From assembly GCF_020783335.1 (NCBI RefSeq), contig NZ_CP086068.1, positions 3,534,001 to 3,598,000 of the forward strand: a stretch of DNA of 64,000 nt, given 5' to 3'. The position numbers and the translations under genes are program-made. Origin of the DNA: Mucilaginibacter daejeonensis. GTDB lineage: Bacteria; Bacteroidota; Bacteroidia; Sphingobacteriales; Sphingobacteriaceae. Position 1 is the stretch's first letter. Every line of letters begins with the position of its first letter. Below are positions 35,612 through 43,590 of the stretch, one piece after another. The notes under the pieces are model-generated. The model made no database searches and was not told where the DNA came from. It was given only the letters and a program-made list of their open reading frames with translations.

Positions 35612-35803
35612 TTATTTGGAATTAGCCTTCAGCATCACACGGCCTTTTTTGGTCAGCGCACACTCTGGCACCCGCTCTTCAGGGTTGGTGATGTCCACAA
35701 GGGTGTAAGAGCGGAGCGTTTCCAGGTCCTCCTTACTGATGCCTTTGGCTTTCCCGGTCTCGGCAATGATCTTTAATGCGGCAACTACCTCTTCGTGTTT
35801 CAT
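35612..35803 (-). CDS. Small hypothetical cytoplasmic protein
   Basis: A 63-residue protein with helical content (MKHEEVVAALKIIAETGKAK) and a C-terminal LTKKGRVMLKANSK that resembles the wing of a winged helix. It has no signal peptide. The gene stands alone between murF-alr and the small membrane protein gene. The function is unknown. Confidence 0.55.
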   Translation of the reverse strand: MKHEEVVAALKIIAETGKAKGISKEDLETLRSYTLVDITNPEERVPECALTKKGRVMLKANSK

Positions 35804-35910
35804 GTATGATACTTATCAATAACAGTTATGACCTGCAAAATTGCTGTTTTTTAAGCGAATAGCCAAGCGCCTTGTTCTATGGTGCCACATCTTCCAGCAT
35901 TCTTAAGACT

Positions 35911-35943
35911 GAAAAAGCCGCCCTCCGGCGGAAGACAGCTTTA
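35911..35943 (-). terminator. Hairpin downstream of the small membrane protein gene
   Basis: On the minus strand CCGCC-GGAG-GGCGG with outer AAAG/CTTT pairing across a bulge, followed by a T run. It fits termination of the gene ending at 35972. Confidence 0.55.
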
Positions 35944-35971
35944 TAGATCGTTTATGAACAGACGACGGCGA

Positions 35972-36298
35972 TCAATGCCAAAGCATACCTACAAGGCCCA
36001 ACACGGTGCCCATCCACAATCCAATGATGTATATCACGATGCTTAAGATCACGGCAACTGCCTTGTAGCGATCAAGATACCAATTGATCAGGTAAGCAAA
36101 GGCGCCACCGGTAGCACCGGCCAGTGCGATCATCACGAACGGCCGCAACATCCACATAGGCCCCCACTCGGGCTTTGGATGCTTTACCGGTAAAAGGAAT
36201 AGGGCCATGAGGAGCAGGCCAAGGCCGGCACCGGCAGCTGCAAGGTTCAAAAGCTTACGGTAGTTAATAGCTCGGGGTACAAGGGTGTTCGGTGTCAT
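35972..36298 (-). CDS. Small integral membrane protein
   Basis: A 108-residue protein with three predicted membrane helices: near 21-38 (LLNLAAAGAGLGLLLMALFLL), 52-72 and 80-105, with KHPKPEWGPMWMLRP in the first loop. A start 21 codons upstream is possible, but ATG at 36298 gives a better N-terminus. Similar proteins are sometimes labelled as potassium-transporter-like, but I see no such motif. The function is unknown. Confidence 0.65.
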   Translation of the reverse strand: MTPNTLVPRAINYRKLLNLAAAGAGLGLLLMALFLLPVKHPKPEWGPMWMLRPFVMIALAGATGGAFAYLINWYLDRYKAVAVILSIVIYIIGLWMGTVLGLVGMLWH

Positions 36299-36456
36299 GA
36301 TGATTTGAATTGATGAACAAATATAGAAAAGTACTTTCAAAATAAAAGTACAATTAAACAAAATATTTTTCCTTTAATATCGCTGCAAAAGAAATGTCAT
36401 TTGAGAACGCCTCGAGAACAAGTGAAAGGATGCAAAGTAAACCGTGATATATAAAA

Positions 36457-36485
36457 AAAGCCTTCCTGAGAACCAGGAAGGCTTT
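36457..36485 (-). terminator. Decayed-copy terminator downstream of pseudo-tRNA-Gly
   Basis: AAAGCCTTCCTG and CAGGAAGGCTTT, loop of 5, followed on the minus strand by T7. It is a near copy of the hairpin at 36934-36962 and belongs to the duplicated tRNA segment. Between 36299 and 36456 I see no gene or other structure. Confidence 0.8.
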
Positions 36486-36489
36486 GATG

Positions 36490-36560
36490 AGCGAAAGACG
36501 AGATCCACTCGCGACCTCGACATTGGCAAGGTCGTGCTCTACTAACTGAGCTACTTTCGC
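36490..36560 (-). pseudogene. Decayed tRNA-Gly(GCC)
   Basis: The sequence is a 71-base copy of the tRNA-Gly genes at 36967 and 37219. It has TTAG for TTGG in the D loop, a mispaired anticodon stem (GGTCG changed to TGTCG), and a T loop shortened by two bases that has lost TTCG. It cannot be a normal tRNA, though the anticodon GCC and acceptor stem are intact. Confidence 0.88.
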
Positions 36561-36599
36561 GTTGGCTTATAAAAAACCCGATACATCATGTCGGGTAAG

Positions 36600-36641
36600 T
36601 ACCTGGGGCGGGAATCGAACCCGCACTCGCCTTAAGGCGAA
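36600..36641 (-). pseudogene. 3' remnant of a tRNA-Leu(TAA) gene
   Basis: About 42 bases match the 3' part of the tRNA-Leu at 37080-37165 (variable arm, T arm, acceptor 3' strand), with one difference. The anticodon arm and 5' half are missing and replaced by a CCCCGAC-ATTG-GTCGGGG hairpin, directly beside the end of the GIY-YIG gene. Confidence 0.85.
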
Positions 36642-36659
36642 CCCCGACATTGGTCGGGG
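36642..36659. terminator. 7-bp hairpin beside the GIY-YIG stop codon
   Basis: CCCCGAC and GTCGGGG pair around ATTG, 17 bases from the end of the GIY-YIG gene. It could be a terminator lacking a T run, or a relic of recombination. Confidence 0.4.
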
Positions 36660-36676
36660 CGTAACTACCATAATGC

Positions 36677-36922
36677 TTAGTGATCGGCGACCAAACGTTC
36701 AATGTAGACCCGGCTCTTCATCTTTTTGATATACAATTCCCGGGCATTAGCCTCTTGCTTGGTAGTAAAGGTCTCGATGTACTTGACTTCCCACGGTCCT
36801 TTGTTGCGTGTGGCTGTTACCATGCCGCTATTATAACGACACGAACGCTCATCCATATCAGCTTTATGGCCGATATAATAACGACCACCTTTTTGCGACC
36901 AAAGAATGTAAGTGTAGAACAT
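36677..36922 (-). CDS. Small GIY-YIG nuclease domain protein
   Basis: An 81-residue GIY-YIG nuclease-like protein of the UPF0213 size class. The motif appears as FYTYILWS and RYYIGHKADMDERSCRYNSG, with TKQEANARELYIKKMKSR carrying the family Glu in EANARE. The start ATG at 36922 lies just after the tRNA-Gly terminator; longer frames upstream are translated tRNA sequence and not real. It is flanked by the functional tRNA operon on one side and a decayed copy on the other. It may be a mobile or domesticated nuclease with a role in the duplication (inference). Confidence 0.85.
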   Translation of the reverse strand: MFYTYILWSQKGGRYYIGHKADMDERSCRYNSGMVTATRNKGPWEVKYIETFTTKQEANARELYIKKMKSRVYIERLVADH

Positions 36923-36933
36923 AGCGCATAAAA

Positions 36934-36962
36934 AAAGCCTTCCTGATGACCAGGAAGGCTTT
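36934..36962 (-). terminator. Terminator of the tRNA operon
   Basis: AAAGCCTTCCTG and CAGGAAGGCTTT, 12-bp perfect stem, loop of 5, followed on the minus strand by T7. It lies 4 bases after the distal tRNA-Gly. Confidence 0.9.
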
Positions 36963-36966
36963 TGTG

Positions 36967-37039
<73 letters not shown>

Positions 37040-37079
37040 GTTGGCTGATAAAAAAACCCGATACGTCATATCGGGTAAG

Positions 37080-37165
37080 TACCTGGGGCGGGAATCGAAC
37101 CCGCACTCGCTTTAAGGCGAACAGGATTTTAAGTCCTGCGTGTCTACCAGTTCCACCACCCAGGC
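37080..37165 (-). tRNA. tRNA-Leu(TAA)
   Basis: An 86-base class II tRNA. Acceptor GCCTGGG pairs with CCCAGGT, anticodon loop CTTAAAA gives TAA, and a long variable arm (TTCGCCTTAAAGCGAG) is present, followed by T arm GTTCGATTC. It lies between the two tRNA-Gly genes. Confidence 0.96.
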
Positions 37166-37218
37166 AGGTGATATACCTTTTAAAAAACAGATCCCTTCTG
37201 AACTCAGGAGGGATCGTG

Positions 37219-37291
<73 letters not shown>

Positions 37292-37344
37292 ATTTTCGTA
37301 AGTGATACTTGCCGTAACGTGTACCCCTTTCGTTTTTGGTGATG

Positions 37345-37375
37345 CAAATATAGGCACAAAAGCGTACTGTGCAAA
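37345..37375 (-). promoter_or_regulatory. Promoter of the tRNA operon
   Basis: On the minus strand TTTG (37375-37372), exactly 19 bases, then TATATTTG (37352-37345). This is a perfect match to the Bacteroidota -33/-7 consensus, about 50 bases upstream of the first tRNA. Confidence 0.88.
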
Positions 37376-37403
37376 TAAAAAATTTAAAAGTTTTTTAACT
37401 TTC

Positions 37404-37904
37404 CTATAACTCGCTGGCTTTCAAAACATCGTTGATCAGGTCATTTTCAAAACCCCGGCACATGGCATACTGCATCAACTTATACCGGCGTTTGTACGGA
37501 TCTTTTTCGGTCACCTGGGTGGCTTTTTTGGTGAGCACATTGGTAAGCAGGCGCAGGTATTCGTCGCCATCGATGGCGCGCAGTGCCTTACTGATCAGTT
37601 TATCTGGTACCCGTTTTAGCTTCAAGCCCTGCTTGATCTTGATGCGCCCCCACCCTTTCATCCTGAATTTGCCCTGTGCGTAGGCATTAGCGAAACGCTC
37701 CTCATTCAAAAAGTTGTTAGCGATCAGCTCGCCGATCACCTGCTCAACACCGGTCGGGTACATGCCCATATCGTACAGCTTATCACGCACTTCCTGTTGT
37801 GATCGCTCCTGGTAGGCACAAAAGTGCTCGGCCTTGGCCAGGGCGGTCTTTACATCGGTGATACGTTTCTTTTTGGGCTCGTCCATCGGTACAAATTTAG
37901 CCAT
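37404..37904 (-). CDS. recX: Regulatory protein RecX
   Basis: A 166-residue helical RecX protein, which binds RecA filaments and modulates recombination. Typical three-helix repeats are visible: AKAEHFCAYQERSQQEVRDKL, GELIANNFLNEERFANAYA and GRIKIKQGLKLKRVPDKLI. It reads away from the tRNA operon promoter in the same direction, with 112 bases between. recA is not nearby. Confidence 0.9.
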   Translation of the reverse strand: MAKFVPMDEPKKKRITDVKTALAKAEHFCAYQERSQQEVRDKLYDMGMYPTGVEQVIGELIANNFLNEERFANAYAQGKFRMKGWGRIKIKQGLKLKRVPDKLISKALRAIDGDEYLRLLTNVLTKKATQVTEKDPYKRRYKLMQYAMCRGFENDLINDVLKASEL

Positions 37905-37952
37905 CAGCTAACAAAAAGCAGCAGCTGATCTTAAGCCTTTACCGTGCCGTGA

Positions 37953-39644
37953 TCACTTATTAGCCGTCACCCTGAACCAGTCTACATCGGCGTAGCCCGA
38001 ATCATTGGTTCGCCCTTCCCGTGTGCAGAACAGGCCCACTTTGGCGCCTTTCCAGCGGCCTACTTCGGCTGTGAACACGTCGACTACTTCTTTAAAGCTA
38101 TTGCCATCGGTACTGTAACTGAACCGGCACTTACCGCCTGCCTGCACCACTACTCGCAGGTACACGGGCACTTTGCTTTCCAGTTCGGTGATCACCGTTT
38201 CTTGTTCGGTTTTGCCTTTCTCGGCGTCTTGACAAAGGGTGTACACCAGGTATTGGCCGTCCTTTTTGCTTTTGACCGCTATGTTGGCGTAACTGAAACC
38301 CATAATGGTGAGTCCGGCCTTCTCGTTCTCCACTTTGGGGTTAGGCGTAAAAGTGAGTTTGACGGTAACGGTGAACTCATCGGCCATGAACTTTTGCAGC
38401 AACACATTAGGGGCACGCCAAAGGTTAGGCGCGCCTTCGGGCCATTGATCGCTGTAGAGCCTTAAGGTGCCTTTGGCTGCGTTCAGGTACAGCCAGGTGG
38501 GTTTGGGATTGGCCTGCCACTGCCATTGCATACCAAGTGTGGTGGTGTTGAACTCATCGCTCTCAACCGGGGTATTAACAGGGTACACCTTACCTACATT
38601 GGGCTTTTTGTAGGTGAGCACCGGCTCGCCTTTACCATCGCCGTCCTTATCGATGCCGATCACCGGCCAATCGTTCTTCCAGGTCATGGGTTGCAGGTGT
38701 ACTACGCGGCCGTAGGCCTCTTTATCCTGAAAGTGCATGAACCAGTCCTCACCTGTGGTGGTGTTCACCCAGGCGCCCTGGTGCGGGCCGTTGGTAGTAC
38801 TTTTGCCCTGATCCATTACCACCTTGCGCTCGTAGGGGCCATACAGGTTCCTGGAACGCAGCACTAATTGCCATCCGGTAGGCACACCCCCTGCCGGAGC
38901 GAAGATGTAGTAGTAGCCATTCCGCTTATAGAATTTAGGACCTTCGATGGTGGGGTCGGTCTCGTGGCCGTCGTATACGATCACGCCATCATCGGTCACA
39001 CGGGTGCCTTCCTTATTGAGCTTATTGATGGCGATCACACTCTTAATACCCGCCCGGCTGCCTGCAAAGGCATGTACGAGGTACATCTGACCGTCATCGT
39101 CCAATAGCGGACAAGGGTCAATGATACCTTTACCTGCCATGACCAGCACAGGCGCGCTCCACGGGCCAGCGGGATCTTTGGCTTTCACGAGGTAGATGCC
39201 GTGATCAGGGTCGGGATAGTAAATGCAGAAATCGCCTTTATAGAACCGGATGGCGGGAGCCCATACCCCATCGCCGTGACGCGGTACGCTGAAATGCTCG
39301 AAAGGAGGCTGCTTTAATAACGCATGCCCGATGATCTTCCAGTTCACCAGATCTTTAGAATGCAAGATGGGCAGGCCTGGAATATCCTCAAAACTCGACG
39401 AAACGAGATAGAAGTCGCTTCCTACACGGATCACATCAGGGTCGGAGTAGTCAGCGTTGAGGACCGGGTTCTTGTAGGTGCCGTTACCCTGATCGGCCGA
39501 CCATACTTTTGAGATGTATCCGCTGGGCGCTGGTCTTCCTGTCGTCTTTTGCGCAAAGACCGCCTGACCGGCCATTATCATACCGCCCAGCAGAACGAGA
39601 ACGTTGATCTTTTGCCTGATATTAATGAAGTTAGATAGGTTCAA
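37953..39644 (-). CDS. Glycoside hydrolase family 43 protein, exported
   Basis: A roughly 560-residue GH43 enzyme (arabinofuranosidase/xylosidase-type family). The catalytic base Asp lies in DYSDPDVI, the pKa-modulating Asp in GIIDPCPLL and the acid Glu in DPTIEGPKFY. The five-bladed propeller spans about residues 50-340 and a C-terminal beta-sandwich (MQWQWQANPKPTWL to the end) follows. The start is uncertain: no ATG lies at the expected point; the TTG at 39644 gives MNLSNFINIRQKINVLVLLG, a normal signal peptide. The frame stays open up to 39710. Hydrolysis of hemicellulose side chains is likely. Confidence 0.9.
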   Translation of the reverse strand: MNLSNFINIRQKINVLVLLGGMIMAGQAVFAQKTTGRPAPSGYISKVWSADQGNGTYKNPVLNADYSDPDVIRVGSDFYLVSSSFEDIPGLPILHSKDLVNWKIIGHALLKQPPFEHFSVPRHGDGVWAPAIRFYKGDFCIYYPDPDHGIYLVKAKDPAGPWSAPVLVMAGKGIIDPCPLLDDDGQMYLVHAFAGSRAGIKSVIAINKLNKEGTRVTDDGVIVYDGHETDPTIEGPKFYKRNGYYYIFAPAGGVPTGWQLVLRSRNLYGPYERKVVMDQGKSTTNGPHQGAWVNTTTGEDWFMHFQDKEAYGRVVHLQPMTWKNDWPVIGIDKDGDGKGEPVLTYKKPNVGKVYPVNTPVESDEFNTTTLGMQWQWQANPKPTWLYLNAAKGTLRLYSDQWPEGAPNLWRAPNVLLQKFMADEFTVTVKLTFTPNPKVENEKAGLTIMGFSYANIAVKSKKDGQYLVYTLCQDAEKGKTEQETVITELESKVPVYLRVVVQAGGKCRFSYSTDGNSFKEVVDVFTAEVGRWKGAKVGLFCTREGRTNDSGYADVDWFRVTANK

Positions 39645-39752
39645 ATCGGTGATGTTGATGATGGCCGTGCGGCCTAAGCAAGTATAGCGAATAAGTTGGA
39701 CGCGCAGCAACGCTGCTCAACGCTATCTTCAACATTCTGATCATTTTAAAAC

Positions 39753-39775
39753 AAAAAAGGCCTACGGAGAGGCCT
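39753..39775 (-). terminator. Terminator after msrB
   Basis: On the minus strand AGGCCT-CTCCGT-AGGCCT followed by T6, 9 bases after the msrB stop codon. Confidence 0.7.
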
Positions 39776-39783
39776 CGATATGG

Positions 39784-40311
39784 TTATGAACCGAACGGCT
39801 CGAAGTCGAGCGATACGGAGTTCATACAGAAGCGCTTGTAAGTGGGCGCCGGACCGTCGTCAAAAATGTGGCCCAGGTGCGAGTTACAACGGGCACACTC
39901 CACTTCGGTACGTTCCATCCCGAACGACTTGTCTACCTTGTAGATCACCGCGTTCTTGCGTACGGGCTCAAAAAAGCTGGGCCAACCGCACTCGCTGGCA
40001 AACTTAGCGGTAGATAGGAACAGCTTATTGCCGCATACCGCGCAGTAATAGGTGCCTTTGGCATTGGCGTTCCAGTACTTGCCGGTAAAGGCGCGCTCGG
40101 TGTTTTGCTCGCGGGCCACAGCGTACAATTGCGGCGACAGGATCTTCTTCCACTCGGCATTGCTCACCTTGAGCGGGCGGGTATCGGTGTTGGAATAGTA
40201 AGGATTGTTCTGGTGTCCTTTGGAGCTTTTGATCTGCTGCGCCATCACACCACCTGCAGTAGCGATCAGTAAGCAGCAAATGAATATCATCTTTTTGATC
40301 ATGGTCATCAT
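39784..40311 (-). CDS. msrB: Peptide-methionine (R)-S-oxide reductase, exported
   Basis: A 175-residue MsrB that reduces the R-form of methionine sulfoxide. The N-terminus MMTMIKKMIFICCLLIATAGG is a signal peptide, so repair takes place in the envelope. Two zinc-binding CxxC pairs (CAVC and CARC), CGWPSF, HLGHIFDDGPAPT and the catalytic Cys in RFCMNS are all present. Frames extending to 40470 overlap the next gene and lack a signal peptide at the N-terminus, so 40311 is preferred. It is monocistronic. Confidence 0.94.
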   Translation of the reverse strand: MMTMIKKMIFICCLLIATAGGVMAQQIKSSKGHQNNPYYSNTDTRPLKVSNAEWKKILSPQLYAVAREQNTERAFTGKYWNANAKGTYYCAVCGNKLFLSTAKFASECGWPSFFEPVRKNAVIYKVDKSFGMERTEVECARCNSHLGHIFDDGPAPTYKRFCMNSVSLDFEPFGS

Positions 40312-40391
40312 TGTTTGTACACATATACGGCGTTTCCTCACATAGCGTATCTCAAAACTCCCGTGTTTGACAATTTTATTACACAACATAG

Positions 40392-40421
40392 AAAAGGGTA
40401 GTGCCAATGCACTACTCTTTT
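40392..40421 (-). terminator. Terminator after the SDR gene
   Basis: AAAAGGGTAGTGC and GCACTACTCTTTT arms with one mismatch and loop CAAT, 20 bases beyond the SDR stop codon on the minus strand. Confidence 0.7.
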
Positions 40422-40441
40422 TCAGATCTTTGCGATGATCG

Positions 40442-41296
40442 TTACCTCTCGTTCTCCGGGAAATCGGCACCTAAGGTGAGGTCCTTTAACTCCTCAAAGT
40501 TCTTACGTTGTGTGTCCAGTTTTTCAATGGCCATGTCAAAGGCCATCTTGCCTAACAGTAAACGCAATTGGTCACTGCCCGAGGTCACTACCTCGATGAT
40601 AGCCTCGCAACCGCGTACAGGGTCGCCCACCTGCTTACCGCTGTTGGCCTGACTGGCCTGCATGCGCTTGCCCACAGTGTCTTGGTAATCATCGATCTGC
40701 ACTTCGGTACGCGCGGTAGACCGGCCTGCCCAATCGGTACGGAACGGACCCGGCTCTACGATCAGCACCTTGATACCCAGCGGACCAACCTCTTGCGATA
40801 ACGACTCGGAAAGGCCCTCCACCGCAAATTTAGTAGCGTGATAATAGCCGGTAGACGTAAACGCCCTCAAACCACCAATGGACGAGAAGTTGACGATATG
40901 CCCGCTGCGTTGTTCACGCATCACTGGTAACACAGCTTGCGTCATGCTGATCAGGCCGAAAACATTGGTCTCGAACTGGGCACGGATCTTTTCATCCTCA
41001 CCCTCTTCAATACTGCTGAAATAGCCATAGCCGGCATTATTCACCAACACATCGATGCGGCCAAATTTGTCGAGCGTCTGCTTTACGGCAGCGTCCACCT
41101 GCGCTTTGTCGGTCACGTCTAACGACAGTACCAGCGCGTTATCTTCATGCCCTTGGGCCAGATCCTTCACCTGGTCGGGCTTGCGGGCCGTGATCACGGC
41201 CTTCCATCCCTTGTTCAGTATCAATTTTACCAACTCGCGGCCAAAACCGGTAGAACAACCGGTGATGAACCATACTGGAGTGCTTGTGTTTTCCAT
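40442..41296 (-). CDS. SDR family oxidoreductase (17beta-HSD-like group)
   Basis: A 284-residue short-chain dehydrogenase. The cofactor site is TGCSTGFGRELV, followed by NNAGYGYFSSIEE, Ser in NFSSIGG and Tyr/Lys in YYHATKFAVEG. This pattern is the common oxidoreductase group often labelled 17-beta-HSD-like. ATG at 41296 gives a standard N-terminus; a longer frame adds 28 unlikely residues. The substrate is unknown. It lies downstream of the GDSL gene terminator. Confidence 0.88.
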   Translation of the reverse strand: MENTSTPVWFITGCSTGFGRELVKLILNKGWKAVITARKPDQVKDLAQGHEDNALVLSLDVTDKAQVDAAVKQTLDKFGRIDVLVNNAGYGYFSSIEEGEDEKIRAQFETNVFGLISMTQAVLPVMREQRSGHIVNFSSIGGLRAFTSTGYYHATKFAVEGLSESLSQEVGPLGIKVLIVEPGPFRTDWAGRSTARTEVQIDDYQDTVGKRMQASQANSGKQVGDPVRGCEAIIEVVTSGSDQLRLLLGKMAFDMAIEKLDTQRKNFEELKDLTLGADFPENER

Positions 41297-41383
41297 CAGG
41301 TAGTTTGTTTCAGTTTGTTTGCTAACATAACTGATGGTATGGCCGTGGGTTTTGATCCGCATGCAAATTGACCGTGACATTAA

Positions 41384-41416
41384 AAAGGCCGGTAGTGTTC
41401 AGTACTACCGGCCTTT
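41384..41416 (-). terminator. Terminator after the GDSL gene
   Basis: AAAGGCCGGTAGT and ACTACCGGCCTTT, 13 bp perfect, loop GTTCAGT, 22 bases after the GDSL stop codon. Confidence 0.85.
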
Positions 41417-41438
41417 CAGGTCGTTCAATATCTTATGC

Positions 41439-42113
41439 TTACTTTAATAGGTAAGGCTTTAAGGCCTTCTCCCACAAGGCATATCCTTCAGGCTTCATGT
41501 GCAGGCGGTCGCCTCTAAAAAGTTCTTCTTTAATGTTGCCCTTACCATCTACCATTAGCGGGTAGATGTCCACAAAAGCGATGTTCTTTTCTGTTTTGAT
41601 GAACTGGCTGATCAGCTGGTTAGTGGCCTTCACCTTATCAATGAATTGCACACGGCTTGGGCTGGGTTTCATGGCAATATACACCAATGGCACGGTAGGC
41701 AGCTTGGTCCTGATGGTGCTGTACAGGGTCTTGAAACGGGCAAATATGCTGTCGGCGTTCAGGGTGTTGTCGCTAATGTCGTTCTCACCCACATAGATCA
41801 CCACCTGTTTGGGCGCGTAAGGCACGATCAGATCATCCACATAGCGGGTGATATCGTTAGTGCGGGTGCCGCCCACTCCCCTGTTCAGTACCGTGTACTG
41901 CGGAAAAGCCTTGGCCATGCCGCTCCATAAACGTATGGACGAGCTGCCGGTAAAAACGATGCCGCCTTTGGGCGCCTCGTATATCTTATCGTACTTTTTA
42001 ATGGTTTGCACATCATCATAAAATGGCGGCAGTTGCTGCGCCGATGAATGTGCAGTGCCTATGGCCATCATGACCAAGGCAATGGCCCATGACCGTAAGA
42101 TCGTTCTTCTCAT
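41439..42113 (-). CDS. SGNH/GDSL-type esterase, exported
   Basis: A 224-residue SGNH hydrolase with a signal peptide ending near SSAQ. Block I is GSSSIRLW (catalytic Ser), block II NRGVGGT (Gly), block III VGENDI (Asn) and block V DRLHMKPEGY (Asp and His). All four catalytic blocks are intact. Such enzymes deacetylate sugars or cleave lipids; the substrate is not evident. It is an isolated gene between hairpin terminators. Confidence 0.92.
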   Translation of the reverse strand: MRRTILRSWAIALVMMAIGTAHSSAQQLPPFYDDVQTIKKYDKIYEAPKGGIVFTGSSSIRLWSGMAKAFPQYTVLNRGVGGTRTNDITRYVDDLIVPYAPKQVVIYVGENDISDNTLNADSIFARFKTLYSTIRTKLPTVPLVYIAMKPSPSRVQFIDKVKATNQLISQFIKTEKNIAFVDIYPLMVDGKGNIKEELFRGDRLHMKPEGYALWEKALKPYLLK

Positions 42114-42162
42114 TTTGGTAAAATATTATCAGTTAGATGGGCGGCAATATACGAACATAAAC

Positions 42163-42196
42163 CACAAAGGCGACCCTTTGCCGGGCCGCCTTTGTG
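42163..42196 (-). terminator. Terminator-like hairpin between esterase genes
   Basis: CACAAAGGCG and CGCCTTTGTG arms, 10 bp, with inner ACC/GG pairing, 23 bases after the stop codon of the phytase-like gene. Confidence 0.7.
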
Positions 42197-42219
42197 CATA
42201 GGTAGATGGCAATAAGCCT

Positions 42220-43506
42220 TTACAACCTGATCTTTACAAAATAGATACGGTTACGGTCCAACGAGTTGGTTGCCGGTAGGATCTTGGGCGCAAAGGTGTT
42301 GGAGCCATTGTCCACCACGCTAAAATCATCATCGTTGGAGATGGCCAGTATATTGCCGGGCAGCAAAGCCAGGCCTTCGGCCTTATCATGCGGGTAAACG
42401 GTGGGCAGGTCCTTCAGCAAATCAAGCACCTGAGTTTTGGTGACGGCGTTAATGCCTGCTGCGGTAAGGCCGGCGTTATCGTTCAGCTCTTCCACCGTTT
42501 TACCACCGTACAGTTTGCCGTTGGCACCGTTGGAGGCATCAGATATATCGGTAGCGTTACTGATATCGATCTTGAATACCTTTTTAAAGGTGGCCGGGCT
42601 GGTAGATGCACCGCCGTAAAGACCATCGCGCTCAAGGGTCAAAAAGGTGGTGGCGTTAACGGCAATGATCTCGCTCACGCCGGTCAACGATTTGTTGTCC
42701 ATCAGATAAGCGTACTGTTTGGTAGCGCCCGAAGCGATATCAAAGGTCACGATGCTCAACACCGTCGAGTTAGCCACCGCGTTTTTCGATGGATTGTACA
42801 TGGGCGATTGCATCATCCCCACCAAAGTTTTACCATCGGGTGTGATGGCCAAGCCTTCCATGCCACGGTTGGCACGGCGGGTCATGAACACGGCCGGTAT
42901 CTTGCGGCCGCCAGTACCGGTACCAAATGGGTTGATACGTTCGATAGTTTTGCCAGTAGCATCAAAATGCACGATGTGCGGGCCGTACTCGTCACTGATC
43001 CAGAATGAGCCATCGGCCATGCGTACCATCCCTTCCGAGTCGATACCATCGGCGCTTGGGGCGATCACCTGGCCATTCAAGTCATAGGCGGTCTCGCCCG
43101 AGGCGCCCATACCGGCCGGGTTAGGCAGTCCGTTCAATTTGCCGCCATTAGCGTTCTTCAGTTCGATGGTCTGCTCCAATACCAACTTGCCATCCTTTAA
43201 CCTGAACTTGCCGATCTGCGGGCAAAAATCAGGACGGCCGATAATGATCGAGTTGGCGGCAGTGCCCGCCACATTGGGGCCACGATCGGTAAGCAGGTAA
43301 AATACATCGGCCTCGGTGGGATCAGCCGCCAGGGATGATCCGAATCCGCCGTTGTATACCTTCACGCCCTGCGCGGTGGTGTACAACAAAGCCGGATCTG
43401 ACGCCTCGGCCATATCAGGGTAAGTAAAATTGTCGTTGTGGTGCTTTTTGCAGGATGCAAAGCATACGGCAGCCAGTGCCAGTGTAGCCAAAAGTGATCT
43501 GTTCAT
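42220..43506 (-). CDS. Esterase-like/phytase-like lipoprotein (PF13449 type)
   Basis: A 428-residue lipoprotein: signal ending CFASC followed by Lys-Lys-His-His. The domain is of the esterase-like activity of phytase group, a beta-propeller with FWISDEYGPHIVHFD, RANRGMEGLAITPDGKTLVGMMQSP and AEGLALLPGNILAISNDDDF. Members are found in phosphate- and sugar-related contexts; the true substrate is not settled. It is an outer-membrane or periplasmic-facing protein, with no co-transcribed gene. Confidence 0.85.
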   Translation of the reverse strand: MNRSLLATLALAAVCFASCKKHHNDNFTYPDMAEASDPALLYTTAQGVKVYNGGFGSSLAADPTEADVFYLLTDRGPNVAGTAANSIIIGRPDFCPQIGKFRLKDGKLVLEQTIELKNANGGKLNGLPNPAGMGASGETAYDLNGQVIAPSADGIDSEGMVRMADGSFWISDEYGPHIVHFDATGKTIERINPFGTGTGGRKIPAVFMTRRANRGMEGLAITPDGKTLVGMMQSPMYNPSKNAVANSTVLSIVTFDIASGATKQYAYLMDNKSLTGVSEIIAVNATTFLTLERDGLYGGASTSPATFKKVFKIDISNATDISDASNGANGKLYGGKTVEELNDNAGLTAAGINAVTKTQVLDLLKDLPTVYPHDKAEGLALLPGNILAISNDDDFSVVDNGSNTFAPKILPATNSLDRNRIYFVKIRL

Positions 43507-43590
43507 TGTTGTTTAGTGTTCGATCCGCAAAACAAGTGCGGCAATATGAACACACCATTAACTTATGAACAAGTGTTGGCTCAGCTGCGC

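Noticed and set aside
42388-43008. A 206-residue plus-strand frame opposite the phytase-like gene
   Set aside because: It lies wholly inside a lipoprotein gene with family motifs and shows no protein features of its own.
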